A stretch of 64,000 bases of DNA from JADLHS01 sp964594985. GTDB taxonomy: Bacteria > Verrucomicrobiota > Verrucomicrobiia > Limisphaerales > JADLHS01. Below are positions 16,144-25,000 of the stretch, piece by piece. Within the stretch, counting starts at the first letter, position 1. Each line of letters opens with the position of its first letter. The notes under the pieces were generated by a model. That model made no database searches, was not told the origin of the DNA, and was given only the letters and a program-made list of their open reading frames with translations. Position numbers and translations under genes: made by a program. The stretch lies in the NCBI GenBank assembly GCA_964594985.1, contig CAZQNQ010000004.1:62001-126000 (forward strand), written 5' to 3'.

Positions 16144-17897
16144 TTTGTAATCAAAAAAGTTCGTTCAACTGGCTCTGCGGTTTTCAACCCAGGTTCGATG
16201 GAACGCCCATATTGCCAGGCGACCACAGTGACCTTCACCGGAAATTTGGCACGCGACGGAATCTTGGTGAGCCTGAGGGCATTGCCATCCACATACGCCG
16301 GACCTTCGCGCACATAGTAACAAACCTTTTCGCCAGAATCCGAAGTGGCGTTGAGCTTTACGAATTTTGTCCCGGATTTCACATCGGGCAACTCGGGAAA
16401 TGTGATTTGCTGTTCCACGCCTTCGGTCAGGCGCAAAGGAATTTTCAACAGCGCCTGCTGCACCGCGCTCTTGAATTGGGCGTTGCCCGGATGTTCGGCC
16501 AGCAACCAGATGTCGCCCGCCCGCCGGTCCGCCGGAATGCCCAGGCGGTTGAACCGGACCGCGAACGTATCTGCGCTTAACTGTTCCACCGGCCCGGTGA
16601 TGCGGGAAAGTTCGATGGGGCCGCCGCCTTTCGCGTGACCGAGTGGCGCCCCGGCGGGCAAGCCCGTCCAGCGGGAACAATTCTTCGATCCGCCGTCCAC
16701 GGAATCCAGAAATGTCGTCGCCAATCGGAACGTCACGCCATCGCTGAACGGCTCGAACTTCAATGCGACCTGATAATGCGTATCCGTTTGGAGAATGGTT
16801 TTGCCGCCCTGCGCGAAGCCGAGCAGTTGCGGCTGTTTGCAGCACTGGCTGGCATTGAACTTTTCCGTAAGTCGCGCCATCTCGCGGTCGAAGGCCCAGA
16901 ATGCTTGCGACTTGTCGCCGGAATACTTCGCGAATGGCGCGGCCTTGGCGTGAGATTTTTGGTCCTTGTGCCAGCGATCCACCAGCCAGCCCGAACGCGG
17001 GTCAACAGGGTGGAGCGCGGGCAATTCCGAGAAACGCAGAGAGTTTTCTGCAATTGCTTCTTCGCGTTTCTCCGCGTTCTCCGCGCCTCCGCGCTTGGTC
17101 TTAATATCGCGCCTCCGTATGCCCACCGCCTTGCGGACGAAGCGCGCGAGGTAATCCACCAGTTCGTCATTGAAATCAAAATGCCCGCGCCCCGACAACG
17201 CCAGCATCGCAATCGCTGCATTCGGATGTTCGGCGCGAAACCGTATCGCCGGGTCCAAGCGCTCCTCCAGCCATTCGTATTCGCCCATGACCATGACGCC
17301 GGGAATCCCGTCAATATGACGCCCGCCCCAATCCAAATTCGGCATGCCGTTGCCGGTCATCGTCGTTTGCGGGGCGTCGCCTTTGAGGGAAAGAACCGCC
17401 AGCGTGCGTTCGGGATTCCACGCCGCAAAGTTCCACGGCATGGAGGCCGACGCCGAGTGTCCCATCGGAATGACCGGGGCAAACTCCAGCTCTTCGTATC
17501 CCGATTCGTTGGCGAGCGTTTTCAGCAAGGCATTAAACCGGGCGTTCACCGTGTCGTTGTTCGTCGCGCTTTGCCAGTAATCGAACGTCGGCGTGACAAA
17601 CACCTCCGCGATGCCGTGTTTCGCGAGTTCCTGGCGAAACCGTGGATGCTGAAGAATGCCCTCCTCCAGCATGTTGTTTTGAGCGAACACCACCGCGCGC
17701 ACGCGCCGACAGTCCGGCGGAATCCACAGGAACGCCCGGGGATGGGCGGTTGTCTCACGGATGTTGACAGATTCAACTTCTACCGACCACTGCCATTCAG
17801 CAGCCCGGACCTGAACCAGCATGCTCACCAGCGCGATGAGCATGATGGGAAAGCAACGACTCTTCATCAGAAGGTGATGCGCGCTTTTCTGGTTCAT
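16140..17897 (-). CDS. Secreted alpha/beta-hydrolase-like protein (possible carbohydrate esterase)
   Basis: A 585-aa protein with a signal peptide (MKSRCFPIMLIALVSMLVQV, then RAAEW). The first 270 residues look like an alpha/beta-hydrolase: FLWIPPDCRRVRAVVFAQNN, a nucleophile-elbow-like GHSASASMPWNFAAWNPE and a late HFDFND that could hold the catalytic His. The C-terminal half is beta-rich (GIPADRRAGDIWLLAEHPG) and may bind substrate. An esterase acting on acyl or methyl groups of the polysaccharide is plausible but unproven. The middle contains a stretch of low similarity to anything expected (KRGGAENAEKREEAIAEN) encoded by a dispersed repeat inserted in frame at 17028-17103. The ATG at 17897 overlaps the GH106-like stop (ATGA); the 3' end overlaps the fusion enzyme the same way. 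Confidence 0.6.
   Translation of the reverse strand: MNQKSAHHLLMKSRCFPIMLIALVSMLVQVRAAEWQWSVEVESVNIRETTAHPRAFLWIPPDCRRVRAVVFAQNNMLEEGILQHPRFRQELAKHGIAEVFVTPTFDYWQSATNNDTVNARFNALLKTLANESGYEELEFAPVIPMGHSASASMPWNFAAWNPERTLAVLSLKGDAPQTTMTGNGMPNLDWGGRHIDGIPGVMVMGEYEWLEERLDPAIRFRAEHPNAAIAMLALSGRGHFDFNDELVDYLARFVRKAVGIRRRDIKTKRGGAENAEKREEAIAENSLRFSELPALHPVDPRSGWLVDRWHKDQKSHAKAAPFAKYSGDKSQAFWAFDREMARLTEKFNASQCCKQPQLLGFAQGGKTILQTDTHYQVALKFEPFSDGVTFRLATTFLDSVDGGSKNCSRWTGLPAGAPLGHAKGGGPIELSRITGPVEQLSADTFAVRFNRLGIPADRRAGDIWLLAEHPGNAQFKSAVQQALLKIPLRLTEGVEQQITFPELPDVKSGTKFVKLNATSDSGEKVCYYVREGPAYVDGNALRLTKIPSRAKFPVKVTVVAWQYGRSIEPGLKTAEPVERTFLITK
17028..17103. repeat. Dispersed repeat (tctccgcgttctccgcgcct type) inserted in frame
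   Basis: This stretch holds the motif tctccgcgttctccgcgcct with flanking gaaacgcagagag. I recognise it as a dispersed repeat common in several environmental phyla (the cgcagaggcgcagagacgcgg type). It lies in frame within the alpha/beta-hydrolase-like gene and encodes a lysine- and glutamate-rich insert between the hydrolase-like and C-terminal parts. Boundaries are approximate. Confidence 0.6.
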
Positions 17898-20482
17898 AGG
17901 CAACGGAGGGCCGCAGGCAGTTGGAACCGCCGGAAATGCCACGCCGCGACATGCGTGTTTGCCGGTGCGGCCGCCGGATCGGCGAAATTGCGCACGCCCT
18001 TGATTTGATCAGGACTGATTACGTGCCAGTCACCGTGATAGTAATGGTGCGGGCCGAAAGCGTTGAAGCTGTTCGGCACAAAGTCGAATTCCAAGTGATG
18101 CACTCCTGCGGCCAGCGAGACCTCAAAACCAATCTCGCCATCCGTTCGCCAGGCCCAGCGAAAATTCTTGGCGCCGAAGGTCAGCCCAACCGCGTCCGCC
18201 TCCACCCCTTCCAGCCGTAACCGGGAAATGTTTTTTGCCAGCGTGATTTCAGTGGTCAACCGCAGGCAACCCCGCAGAAAGGGAAAACCATCGGTCACCA
18301 AATCGCGCTCAACGCGAGGGTGCGCCGGATGCAAAACAAACGACCCGGCGGTTTTAACCGTTCTGCCCGGCCCGGCACTGAACGGCGCGAGGCTCCTCAC
18401 GCGAAACAATCCGCGCAGCCAGACAAAGGGACGCTTCACTTTGGGATTGGCGGCGCGGAAACGGAGCATGTTCACATCAACCGGCACTGAATCCAAGAGC
18501 GCCAGAGAACCGTCGCGGCTGGCAGGAACATCCGGCTCAAAAGTGAGTGACACCCCGTTGAGGGTCGCTGCCGCAATCTCATCGGCGAAAACCACCTCCA
18601 ATCGGGTCAGGCGTTTGAGTTTCGCATGGGTGGCACAAAACTCGGCCGCGCAGTGAAAACGGACAGTAAACCACCCATCCGTTTCCGGGGCGGCTTCCAG
18701 CAGCAACAGATTGGCGGGATGGTCGTCGAGTGACCAGCGCACCGCAATTGGAGCGCCGATCTCCGATCCGGCGTGTTTTTCAATCGTCTGGATTCGAGCG
18801 GAGACGGAAACCGGCGGGCCACCAGACAGTAGCTGCACAATCGCCCGCGTCGCCTCGCTCAATGAACACCCTTCGCCTAAAATCACCCGCCGATACTTGC
18901 AATTACCCAGCACCAATTCGTCGCCTTCTCGTTTGCCGCATTGTTCCAGCGTCCGTTCGTCGGCGATGTCGTAATTCACCCCGGCACGGTGCAACGCCTC
19001 GATCTGTGCCAAGAACGCACGGTTGATCTTTCCAGCCATGCTGTCGGGATATGTCGCGGCATTGTGAACATTTGTTTGCAGAAATTCCGGCGGCGTGTAA
19101 TTCGCCATGATCCCGCGATTCGGCGCGATGACGAGTGTGTCGGCGGGTGGACGCGGATTGGTCTCCAGTTCGCGCCGGACGCGCTCCAATACTTCAGAAT
19201 AAACCTCGCGCCACGTCAAATGCAGCGGTTGCGACGGCGGCCAGTCGTGCAACGCCGCGCTGTCGAGGCGATACTGGCTCAGGTGCATCACGAAATCCGT
19301 GAGACCGTGGCGACCGAGCCAAAGCAGATACTTTTCCAAATCTTCCGGCGTCGCGCCCCACCCTGCGCCGCCAAACGCTTCAACCATGCAGCGCCCATTG
19401 CCAAATTGCCGCGCGGCGGACGAAACCTGGCGCGGAAAGAAGTTGTTCGACGGATACCGCTCCAACGCGTCAATGCCCGGCAACGTGAGATTGCGAAAAA
19501 ACTGATGGCACGAGCCATTCGTCGGCACTTGAAAGAGCGGATGTTCTTCGCCTTTGACGTGCGCGGTGAAGAGTTTGCCGTGACATTGGCACCAGTCGTT
19601 GATCGGGGCGGTGAAAGATTCGTTGAAAACATCCGTCAGCAACTCCCAAAACCGCACGCGCGTTATTTGGCGGGACAAGCCACCAGAAGTCTTTGCGCAA
19701 TCCAAGCTGGCGCGCACGGAGTGACGCGCCCTGCCATCACTGTTGAAAAAAACGTCAGAAATAAGCGACAACAAATCTTCGCCAAATCTGGCGCGGAACA
19801 GTTCCGGCAACCTCGGCGTCCAGGGAATCGCACCGTGTTTGGAGAGCGAATCGTACGCGTGTCCCAAGCCGAATTCCGGCTCGTCGCAAAAGATCGCCTC
19901 GACGTGCTGCCACGCTTCGGGTTTCAGGCCCGTGCGATAGCGTTCGTGCGCAAGCTCGATGAAATGCTGCGTGAATTCAGGACTGAAATAATCCACGCCT
20001 GCGCCAATGCGCTCGACCACCAACCACTCCCGGCCATCCCGCTCGAAAGTGGAGAGAACGCGGTTCTGATCCTTCGTCGCCGCCGAGGTAACGGGGCGGA
20101 CCGCCTCGATTTCGCTGGCTTTCCGCCTCCTCACGTCGGCGGCTACGGCCGATTCCGGGACAAGCTCCAACCAGCGTTGCGCGTCGCTCGGACATTGTTT
20201 CAACAGTTGTCCGCCCACCGTGCCGCTCGGCCAGCCGTCTTCGTCGTAGAGCCAGAACGCCAGGCCCAGCGACTTGGCGTGAAGAATGACATCCGACAGT
20301 TCCGCGAGATAGCGGTCGCCGAGATACGGCGGCGCGTTTGGATAAGATCGCGGATGCCACACCACGCCGTCGAAACCAACGGCGCGAAATTGTTCCAACT
20401 GCTGGCGCAAGCGGCGTTGGTCCAGCGCGGCGTTGATCGCCCAAAATGTGTAAAAGCGCGGTTTCACCCTTAACTTCGGCAA
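17894..20482 (-). CDS. GH106-like / large TIM-barrel glycosidase (possible alpha-L-rhamnosidase)
   Basis: An 862-aa protein resembling GH106 and related uncharacterised glycosidases. The N-terminal barrel begins PRFYTFWAINAALDQRRLRQ, with AVGFDGVVWHPRSYPN and FWLYDEDGWPSG, a signature of this group. Possible catalytic acids are in HVEAIFCDEPEFGLGH and MVEAFGGAGWG. The C-terminal 350 residues are beta-rich (galactose-binding-like, GVHHLEFDFVPNSF). No signal peptide is seen. The start is TTG at 20482 just after the previous stop; a GTG at 20467 (MKPRFYTFW) is a good alternative. Two dispersed repeats are read in frame: one at 19709-19735 (GRARHSVRA) and a palindromic element at 18750-18820. Rhamnosidase activity is inferred only from the family resemblance. 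Confidence 0.7.
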   Translation of the reverse strand: MPKLRVKPRFYTFWAINAALDQRRLRQQLEQFRAVGFDGVVWHPRSYPNAPPYLGDRYLAELSDVILHAKSLGLAFWLYDEDGWPSGTVGGQLLKQCPSDAQRWLELVPESAVAADVRRRKASEIEAVRPVTSAATKDQNRVLSTFERDGREWLVVERIGAGVDYFSPEFTQHFIELAHERYRTGLKPEAWQHVEAIFCDEPEFGLGHAYDSLSKHGAIPWTPRLPELFRARFGEDLLSLISDVFFNSDGRARHSVRASLDCAKTSGGLSRQITRVRFWELLTDVFNESFTAPINDWCQCHGKLFTAHVKGEEHPLFQVPTNGSCHQFFRNLTLPGIDALERYPSNNFFPRQVSSAARQFGNGRCMVEAFGGAGWGATPEDLEKYLLWLGRHGLTDFVMHLSQYRLDSAALHDWPPSQPLHLTWREVYSEVLERVRRELETNPRPPADTLVIAPNRGIMANYTPPEFLQTNVHNAATYPDSMAGKINRAFLAQIEALHRAGVNYDIADERTLEQCGKREGDELVLGNCKYRRVILGEGCSLSEATRAIVQLLSGGPPVSVSARIQTIEKHAGSEIGAPIAVRWSLDDHPANLLLLEAAPETDGWFTVRFHCAAEFCATHAKLKRLTRLEVVFADEIAAATLNGVSLTFEPDVPASRDGSLALLDSVPVDVNMLRFRAANPKVKRPFVWLRGLFRVRSLAPFSAGPGRTVKTAGSFVLHPAHPRVERDLVTDGFPFLRGCLRLTTEITLAKNISRLRLEGVEADAVGLTFGAKNFRWAWRTDGEIGFEVSLAAGVHHLEFDFVPNSFNAFGPHHYYHGDWHVISPDQIKGVRNFADPAAAPANTHVAAWHFRRFQLPAALRCL
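18750..18820. repeat. 71-bp palindromic element, diverged copy, inside the GH106-like gene
   Basis: The left arm 18750-18775 matches the arm at 9589-9614 at 22 of 26 bases. The right arm 18795-18820 matches the consensus right arm at about 19 of 26. The loop is 19 nt, the same as in the other copy. It is read in frame on the minus strand and encodes a KHAGSEIGAP peptide equivalent to RAGSETGVP in the xylosidase. Confidence 0.65.
19709..19735. repeat. Short palindromic repeat (gcgcgcacggagtgacgcgc core) in frame in the GH106-like gene
   Basis: The core gcgcgcacggagtgacgcgc has 6-bp complementary ends (ggcgcg and cgcgcc) and continues into ctgcc. I recognise it as the core of a dispersed repeat seen in Verrucomicrobia-like genomes. 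It encodes GRARHSVRA in the GH106-like protein, within an insert of about 25 residues between ISDVFF and TRVRFWELL. Full element boundaries cannot be fixed from one copy. Confidence 0.55.
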
Positions 20483-20485
20483 ACC

Positions 20486-21880
20486 CTACCAGTTGCCGGG
20501 CGATTTCTTCAGTTCGGCATCGGTGAATTGTTTCCCCTTGGTCCGCACCTCGCAGTCCCCGGCAGCGCCACTGTTGAGGACCACCACATTGGGAATCTCG
20601 TTGATCAGCGTCACATTGCGGGTCGCGGCGGGAAGAATCGGACTCGCCATCTCCGCGTGCGCCGGCATGCCGAAACCGAACATGATCGGCACATTGAGAA
20701 AATCACTTTCAGGCGGCTGCACGGTGAGGCGCACAAGATGATTTGTCCCGGCGATCGTGGCCAGCGCGTGAACCGTAAAATCCGAACGCCCCCCGGCGAG
20801 TTCCAGTTCCACATCCGACTCCCGCCCGCCCCGCAAATATAATAGCGGTCCATGCGTAATATCACCGCGACTGCGCCGCACGATCACATGCGAGCCGAGC
20901 AAATAGCCGCGTTCGCACCCGCGCGCCACACAGTTTTCGATGATTGTCTTGCGGGGGCTATCATCGCGCGCCCCGATCTCGAACCCGGCGCGCGTGTTGA
21001 CCGCGACACAGTTTAACAACGTCACATTCCCCGCGCCGCCGTACGTGCGAAAGCCGTCTTCGACCAGGCTTTTCATGTAACCGGGCACGATGAAGTAACG
21101 CCCGTCGCGGTTTTCATAAACCGACTTGAATCCCAGATCGAAGGCCGGACCGCTCGCGTCCCGCAACATGTCGCTCGTGGCGCGCATCTCTCCTTCGGCA
21201 TAACAATCCTCGATGCGAATGTCGTTCCCAGCTTGAATGTAAAAACAATGCCCGAACGCGCGACTGAACACCTTGCAGCGGCGCAGCGTCGTGCCTGCGC
21301 CCAGCACTTGAATGCCGCTCTGCTTTTGCAACGGGAGCAGATTCGGCCCGCCTTTCCCAAACAGATCGCCGTAGCCATAGGGAAACGAGCCGTGAACATG
21401 CAGCGTCACGTTTTCCAACGTATTGCTCGCGCCGGCAACGGACAGAATGTTGCCGTTGCTGCCCTTTTGCGGGCCGGTGTTGCGGATGGTCAAACCAGCG
21501 AAACGATTCCCGGCCCCAGCGATGATGAGACACCGGATGTAACTCCGGCCCGGCAGCTTTGCATACAGCTCCGTATCTATCTCAATGGTCACATCGCGGA
21601 AATCGAAATGGTTGTTGTCGCCGCTAAAAACAAACATCGGCACCGGCGGCCGCGGCAGATTGCGGTTTACGCCCGCGCGAATTTTTTCCAACACCTCCTC
21701 CGTGAGATAATCCGCCAGGCGATACACGCCCGGTTGCAGTTTGATGGCCTGATCATGCTGCGCCGCAACTCCCGCAAGCTGCGTCAGGTTGGATACCGTG
21801 ATAACGCCGTTCTGGGCAAAAACGCCCGAGGCGAGAACGCCCGACCCCAACAATCCAGCGATAAAAGTTTTGGTTTTCAT
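20486..21880 (-). CDS. Secreted right-handed beta-helix protein (pectate-lyase-like fold)
   Basis: A 464-aa protein with a clear signal peptide (MKTKTFIAGLLGSGVLASGV, then FAQNG). The body is a right-handed beta-helix with repeated N-x-[TF]-L-x-N-V steps: NTLENVTLHVHGSF, TTLRRCKVFSRAFGH, IRIEDCYAEGEMRAT and NVTLLNCVAVNTRAG. Such folds are found in pectate lyases, polygalacturonases and mannuronan epimerases. No convincing catalytic signature can be pinned, so lyase, hydrolase or epimerase are all possible. The start at 21880 is chosen for the signal peptide; 43 further in-frame codons upstream are probably untranslated. It is followed after 3 bp by the GH106-like gene and preceded by about 200 bp without a gene, where a promoter could lie. 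Confidence 0.75.
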   Translation of the reverse strand: MKTKTFIAGLLGSGVLASGVFAQNGVITVSNLTQLAGVAAQHDQAIKLQPGVYRLADYLTEEVLEKIRAGVNRNLPRPPVPMFVFSGDNNHFDFRDVTIEIDTELYAKLPGRSYIRCLIIAGAGNRFAGLTIRNTGPQKGSNGNILSVAGASNTLENVTLHVHGSFPYGYGDLFGKGGPNLLPLQKQSGIQVLGAGTTLRRCKVFSRAFGHCFYIQAGNDIRIEDCYAEGEMRATSDMLRDASGPAFDLGFKSVYENRDGRYFIVPGYMKSLVEDGFRTYGGAGNVTLLNCVAVNTRAGFEIGARDDSPRKTIIENCVARGCERGYLLGSHVIVRRSRGDITHGPLLYLRGGRESDVELELAGGRSDFTVHALATIAGTNHLVRLTVQPPESDFLNVPIMFGFGMPAHAEMASPILPAATRNVTLINEIPNVVVLNSGAAGDCEVRTKGKQFTDAELKKSPGNW

Positions 21881-22082
21881 AAAGACAGCAAGGTCACAAG
21901 TCAAGGATTGGGAATCGCCAGCACCACCACGGCGCGGGCGCAGCGCGCCGACAAAAACCAATACTGGAGCAACCCAGGGATGCTTGCGACTGGCGCGAAA
22001 GAAATTCATGGATTGGTGACACTTGGGCTGCTGGTTCGGATCCGCCGGGACGATTTCGATTCAACTTTCCCGGCAATATCAC

Positions 22083-25000
22083 TCACGGATAAATCAGCCG
22101 CAGAAAGACGCTGCCGTTAGCCGGGTTGATGGGGAGGAATACCTGGTTTGTCACGCTCGAACCGGAAATCGTGAACCAGTCTGTGCTGATCCCCTCACCC
22201 AACGCATTGGTCTGCGCTTCCAGCCGCCAGCCGAGATGCGAAGCGGGCCACGAGAGGATCAGTGTATTGTCATGGAACTCGTACGTTAATTCGGTGGGTT
22301 CGGTGGCCACGGCGGCGAGCACAGCCATACTGCCGTCCACCGCGAGCTTGTTCGTCCAGTAAAGCCCCGGGCCGGGTGCGGGTGTGATCGCCAGCGCGCC
22401 GCCGTTGGCCAGCGGCTGGTTGAAGAGTTGGAACGAATCGCCCGCGACCAATGCCGGCCCCAGATTGGCGACATGAATTGAACCGCTGCCGGCGTTGATG
22501 AGCGAACCGGCAACGACACAATGGTCGTTGGGTGGCGACGCTGTGCTGTCAATCTCCACCGTCACGTTGCCGCTCAACGTCAGGTTGCCATTGATGGTCA
22601 ACGTGCCGATGCCCGCGCCGGGGGCAAGCGTTGCGCCAGCCATCACCGTGACCGGCGCGTTGATGGTGCCGGTGCCGCCAAGGCTGCCGCCGGCGTTCAC
22701 CGTATAAGCACCGCCGCCGGTATGCGTGCCGTTGACCAGCAGCGCGCCCGCGTTGATGACCGTGGTGCCGTTGTAGCTGTTGTTGCCGGCAAGTGAGAGG
22801 ATCGTGCCCGCGCCGCCTTTGGCAAGGTTCAACGTCCCGTTCTGCGTGGTGATCGTGCCGTCGAAGATACTGTGGGTGGTGGCGCTGTTGATGTTGAGCG
22901 TGTTCACGCCGGTGTTGCCAAACGAGCCGCTGCTGATCACTCCGCCGCCCTGGAGCGTTCCGAGCGTGTGCGAACCGGACGTGGTGTCGCTGCCAATCGT
23001 CCCGGTCCCACGGGCGTTCAAGTCAAGGGTGCCGTTGATCGTGACCGTATTGGCGGTGGAATTGATCGCGTTGTTGTCACCGGTGATCCACGCCTGAGCA
23101 CCGGAATCCACCGTGAGATTCCGGCTGGCCGTGAAAGCGCCGCCGCGAAACGAAAGCACGCCTTCGGCAACCTGAGCCGTCCCATTCCCGGTCACGAGGT
23201 TCACTGTGTCAAAATTCAATCTACCCGAGCCGGTCTTGGTGAGTGTGTTTCCATTGAAGTTGATTGAGCGGAGCAGGAGCGCGGCGGTGTTGACGCCATT
23301 GCCAATTCCGTCCACGCGGATGGTGGCATCCGCATTTAGCGTAACATAAGGGTCCGTGGTTCCGCCGATGCCCCAGCGTGTGCCGATCGTGGTTCCGGAC
23401 GCGTCCACATGAAACGCGCCCAGCGTCCCGCCCGCGCCCGATCCGGCGATGAACAGTTGTTTGTTGTTGATTTGATTGTTCGCGGCAAGCTGAAACGTCG
23501 CTCCGCTGTTGACCGTAATGATATTCGCCCCGCCGCTGGATGCCGCGCCCAAGACCAGTCGGGAAGCGGCGGTACCGAGGAATTCTCCCGCGCGGAGCAC
23601 TCCTTGCGTGATGGTGATATTTCCGCTGAAACTGTTGGCCGTGTTCGTCAGCACCAATGTGCCCGCGCCGAGCTTCGCAAATCCGCCAGTGCCGGCGATC
23701 ACCGCGCCGATGGTGGTGGTCTGGTTGTTGATCTGGATGCCGGGGGGCCCGGAACTGACGCTTAATGTGAGCGGGCCGGAAGTGCCGGTGTTAAGCGCCC
23801 AGTCATGCGACGGCGTGGTGTCGCCGAAGATAAGATGGCCGACGGTACGCGCGCCGTTGAGGCTGACGGTGCTGAAAGCGGTGAGGTTCAGCAGGCTGAA
23901 ATTCGCGGTAATGTCCGTGCCGCTCGCGAAGTTGCCGTTGAGCCAGTTGGCGGCAACGCCCCAACTGCCCGAGGCATTGCCGCTTACGAGATTGGTCCAG
24001 ATGGCGTGTTGCGCCAGTTCGGTGGGCGTCGCCGCGACAGGCAAAGACTCTGCGAGCGGTTCAGCGTCGGGGCCGCGCGCCTGAACCACGTAATAATAAG
24101 TCGTCCCGTTGTTCAGCCCCGTGTCGTGATACGTCAGGCTGAGGTCGTTTGTCGCGATGGACGAATACGGTCCGCCGCTGAGAGTGGCGCGTTGGATTTG
24201 ATAACTGGCCGCACCGGGCGTCGCCGTCCATGACAACAACACGGTGGCGTTGCTCGCCGTCGCGCTGACGCCCGGGGGAGTAACGCCCAAGTCCACCAAG
24301 ACACTCTTCAGATTGAACGACTGGGATGCGCCGGCGATAAACACCCGCAGCGCCTGAACGCCTCCCTTCAACAGGACACTCGCCGCGGCCGTGTGAGTTT
24401 CCCAGTTCGTCATGCCACCGGTTGGCGGCAGTGGGAGATCACCAGTCACGACATTGGTGCCGAAGGCAAATCGAATGGCGCCGGCATCACTCGTCGCCGC
24501 GTAGCGGACGCGAATCCGGTAATTCCCGTTGGTGGGCACGTTCACGGTATAGGTGATCCATTCGCCGTTCTCCAAGTCGGCAAGGTAAAATCCTTCCACC
24601 GGATCCGATGCAATATCCACCGCGTCATTGCGATATTGTCCGCCGGAGTTGCCGGGAGTGAGGTCGTAATACGTGCGCCCGTTTCCGTTGGTGGGGAAAA
24701 AATCGTAGTTCACCGCCGGGATGGTTCCAGGCAGCGCATGAACCGCAAACACCGGCAAGCCGTTGCTGAATCCGCTGATCGGATCTCCGGCGGTCAACGG
24801 CGGACGACGAAACGTCAACGCGCCCCAGCCCGGATGATCCAGACTCCAGCCGGTCCGCTCATAACCTGATTGCGCAATCGCCACATCGCGCGAGCGTTCC
24901 GTCCAGAGCGATTCGTTGGTCAGGGCCATCCGCACCTGAAAATGCGCAACCGCCTGTTCATACACCGGGCGTTTGCCGGGAAAATCGCCACGGCTCACGT

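Noticed and set aside
16635..18008. Open frame of 457 codons on the plus strand
   Set aside because: Antisense to the alpha/beta-hydrolase-like gene and without any motif.
18941..20473. Open frame of 510 codons on the plus strand
   Set aside because: Antisense to the GH106-like gene, with typical shadow composition and no domain.
21881..22009. N-terminal extension of 43 codons for the beta-helix protein
   Set aside because: The downstream ATG begins a perfect signal peptide; the extension would bury it and has no family support.
22500..24000. Periodic GC-rich sequence in the giant genes that could suggest a CRISPR or satellite array
   Set aside because: The periodicity comes from coding beta-strand repeats that vary in length and sequence; there are no constant repeats with unique spacers.
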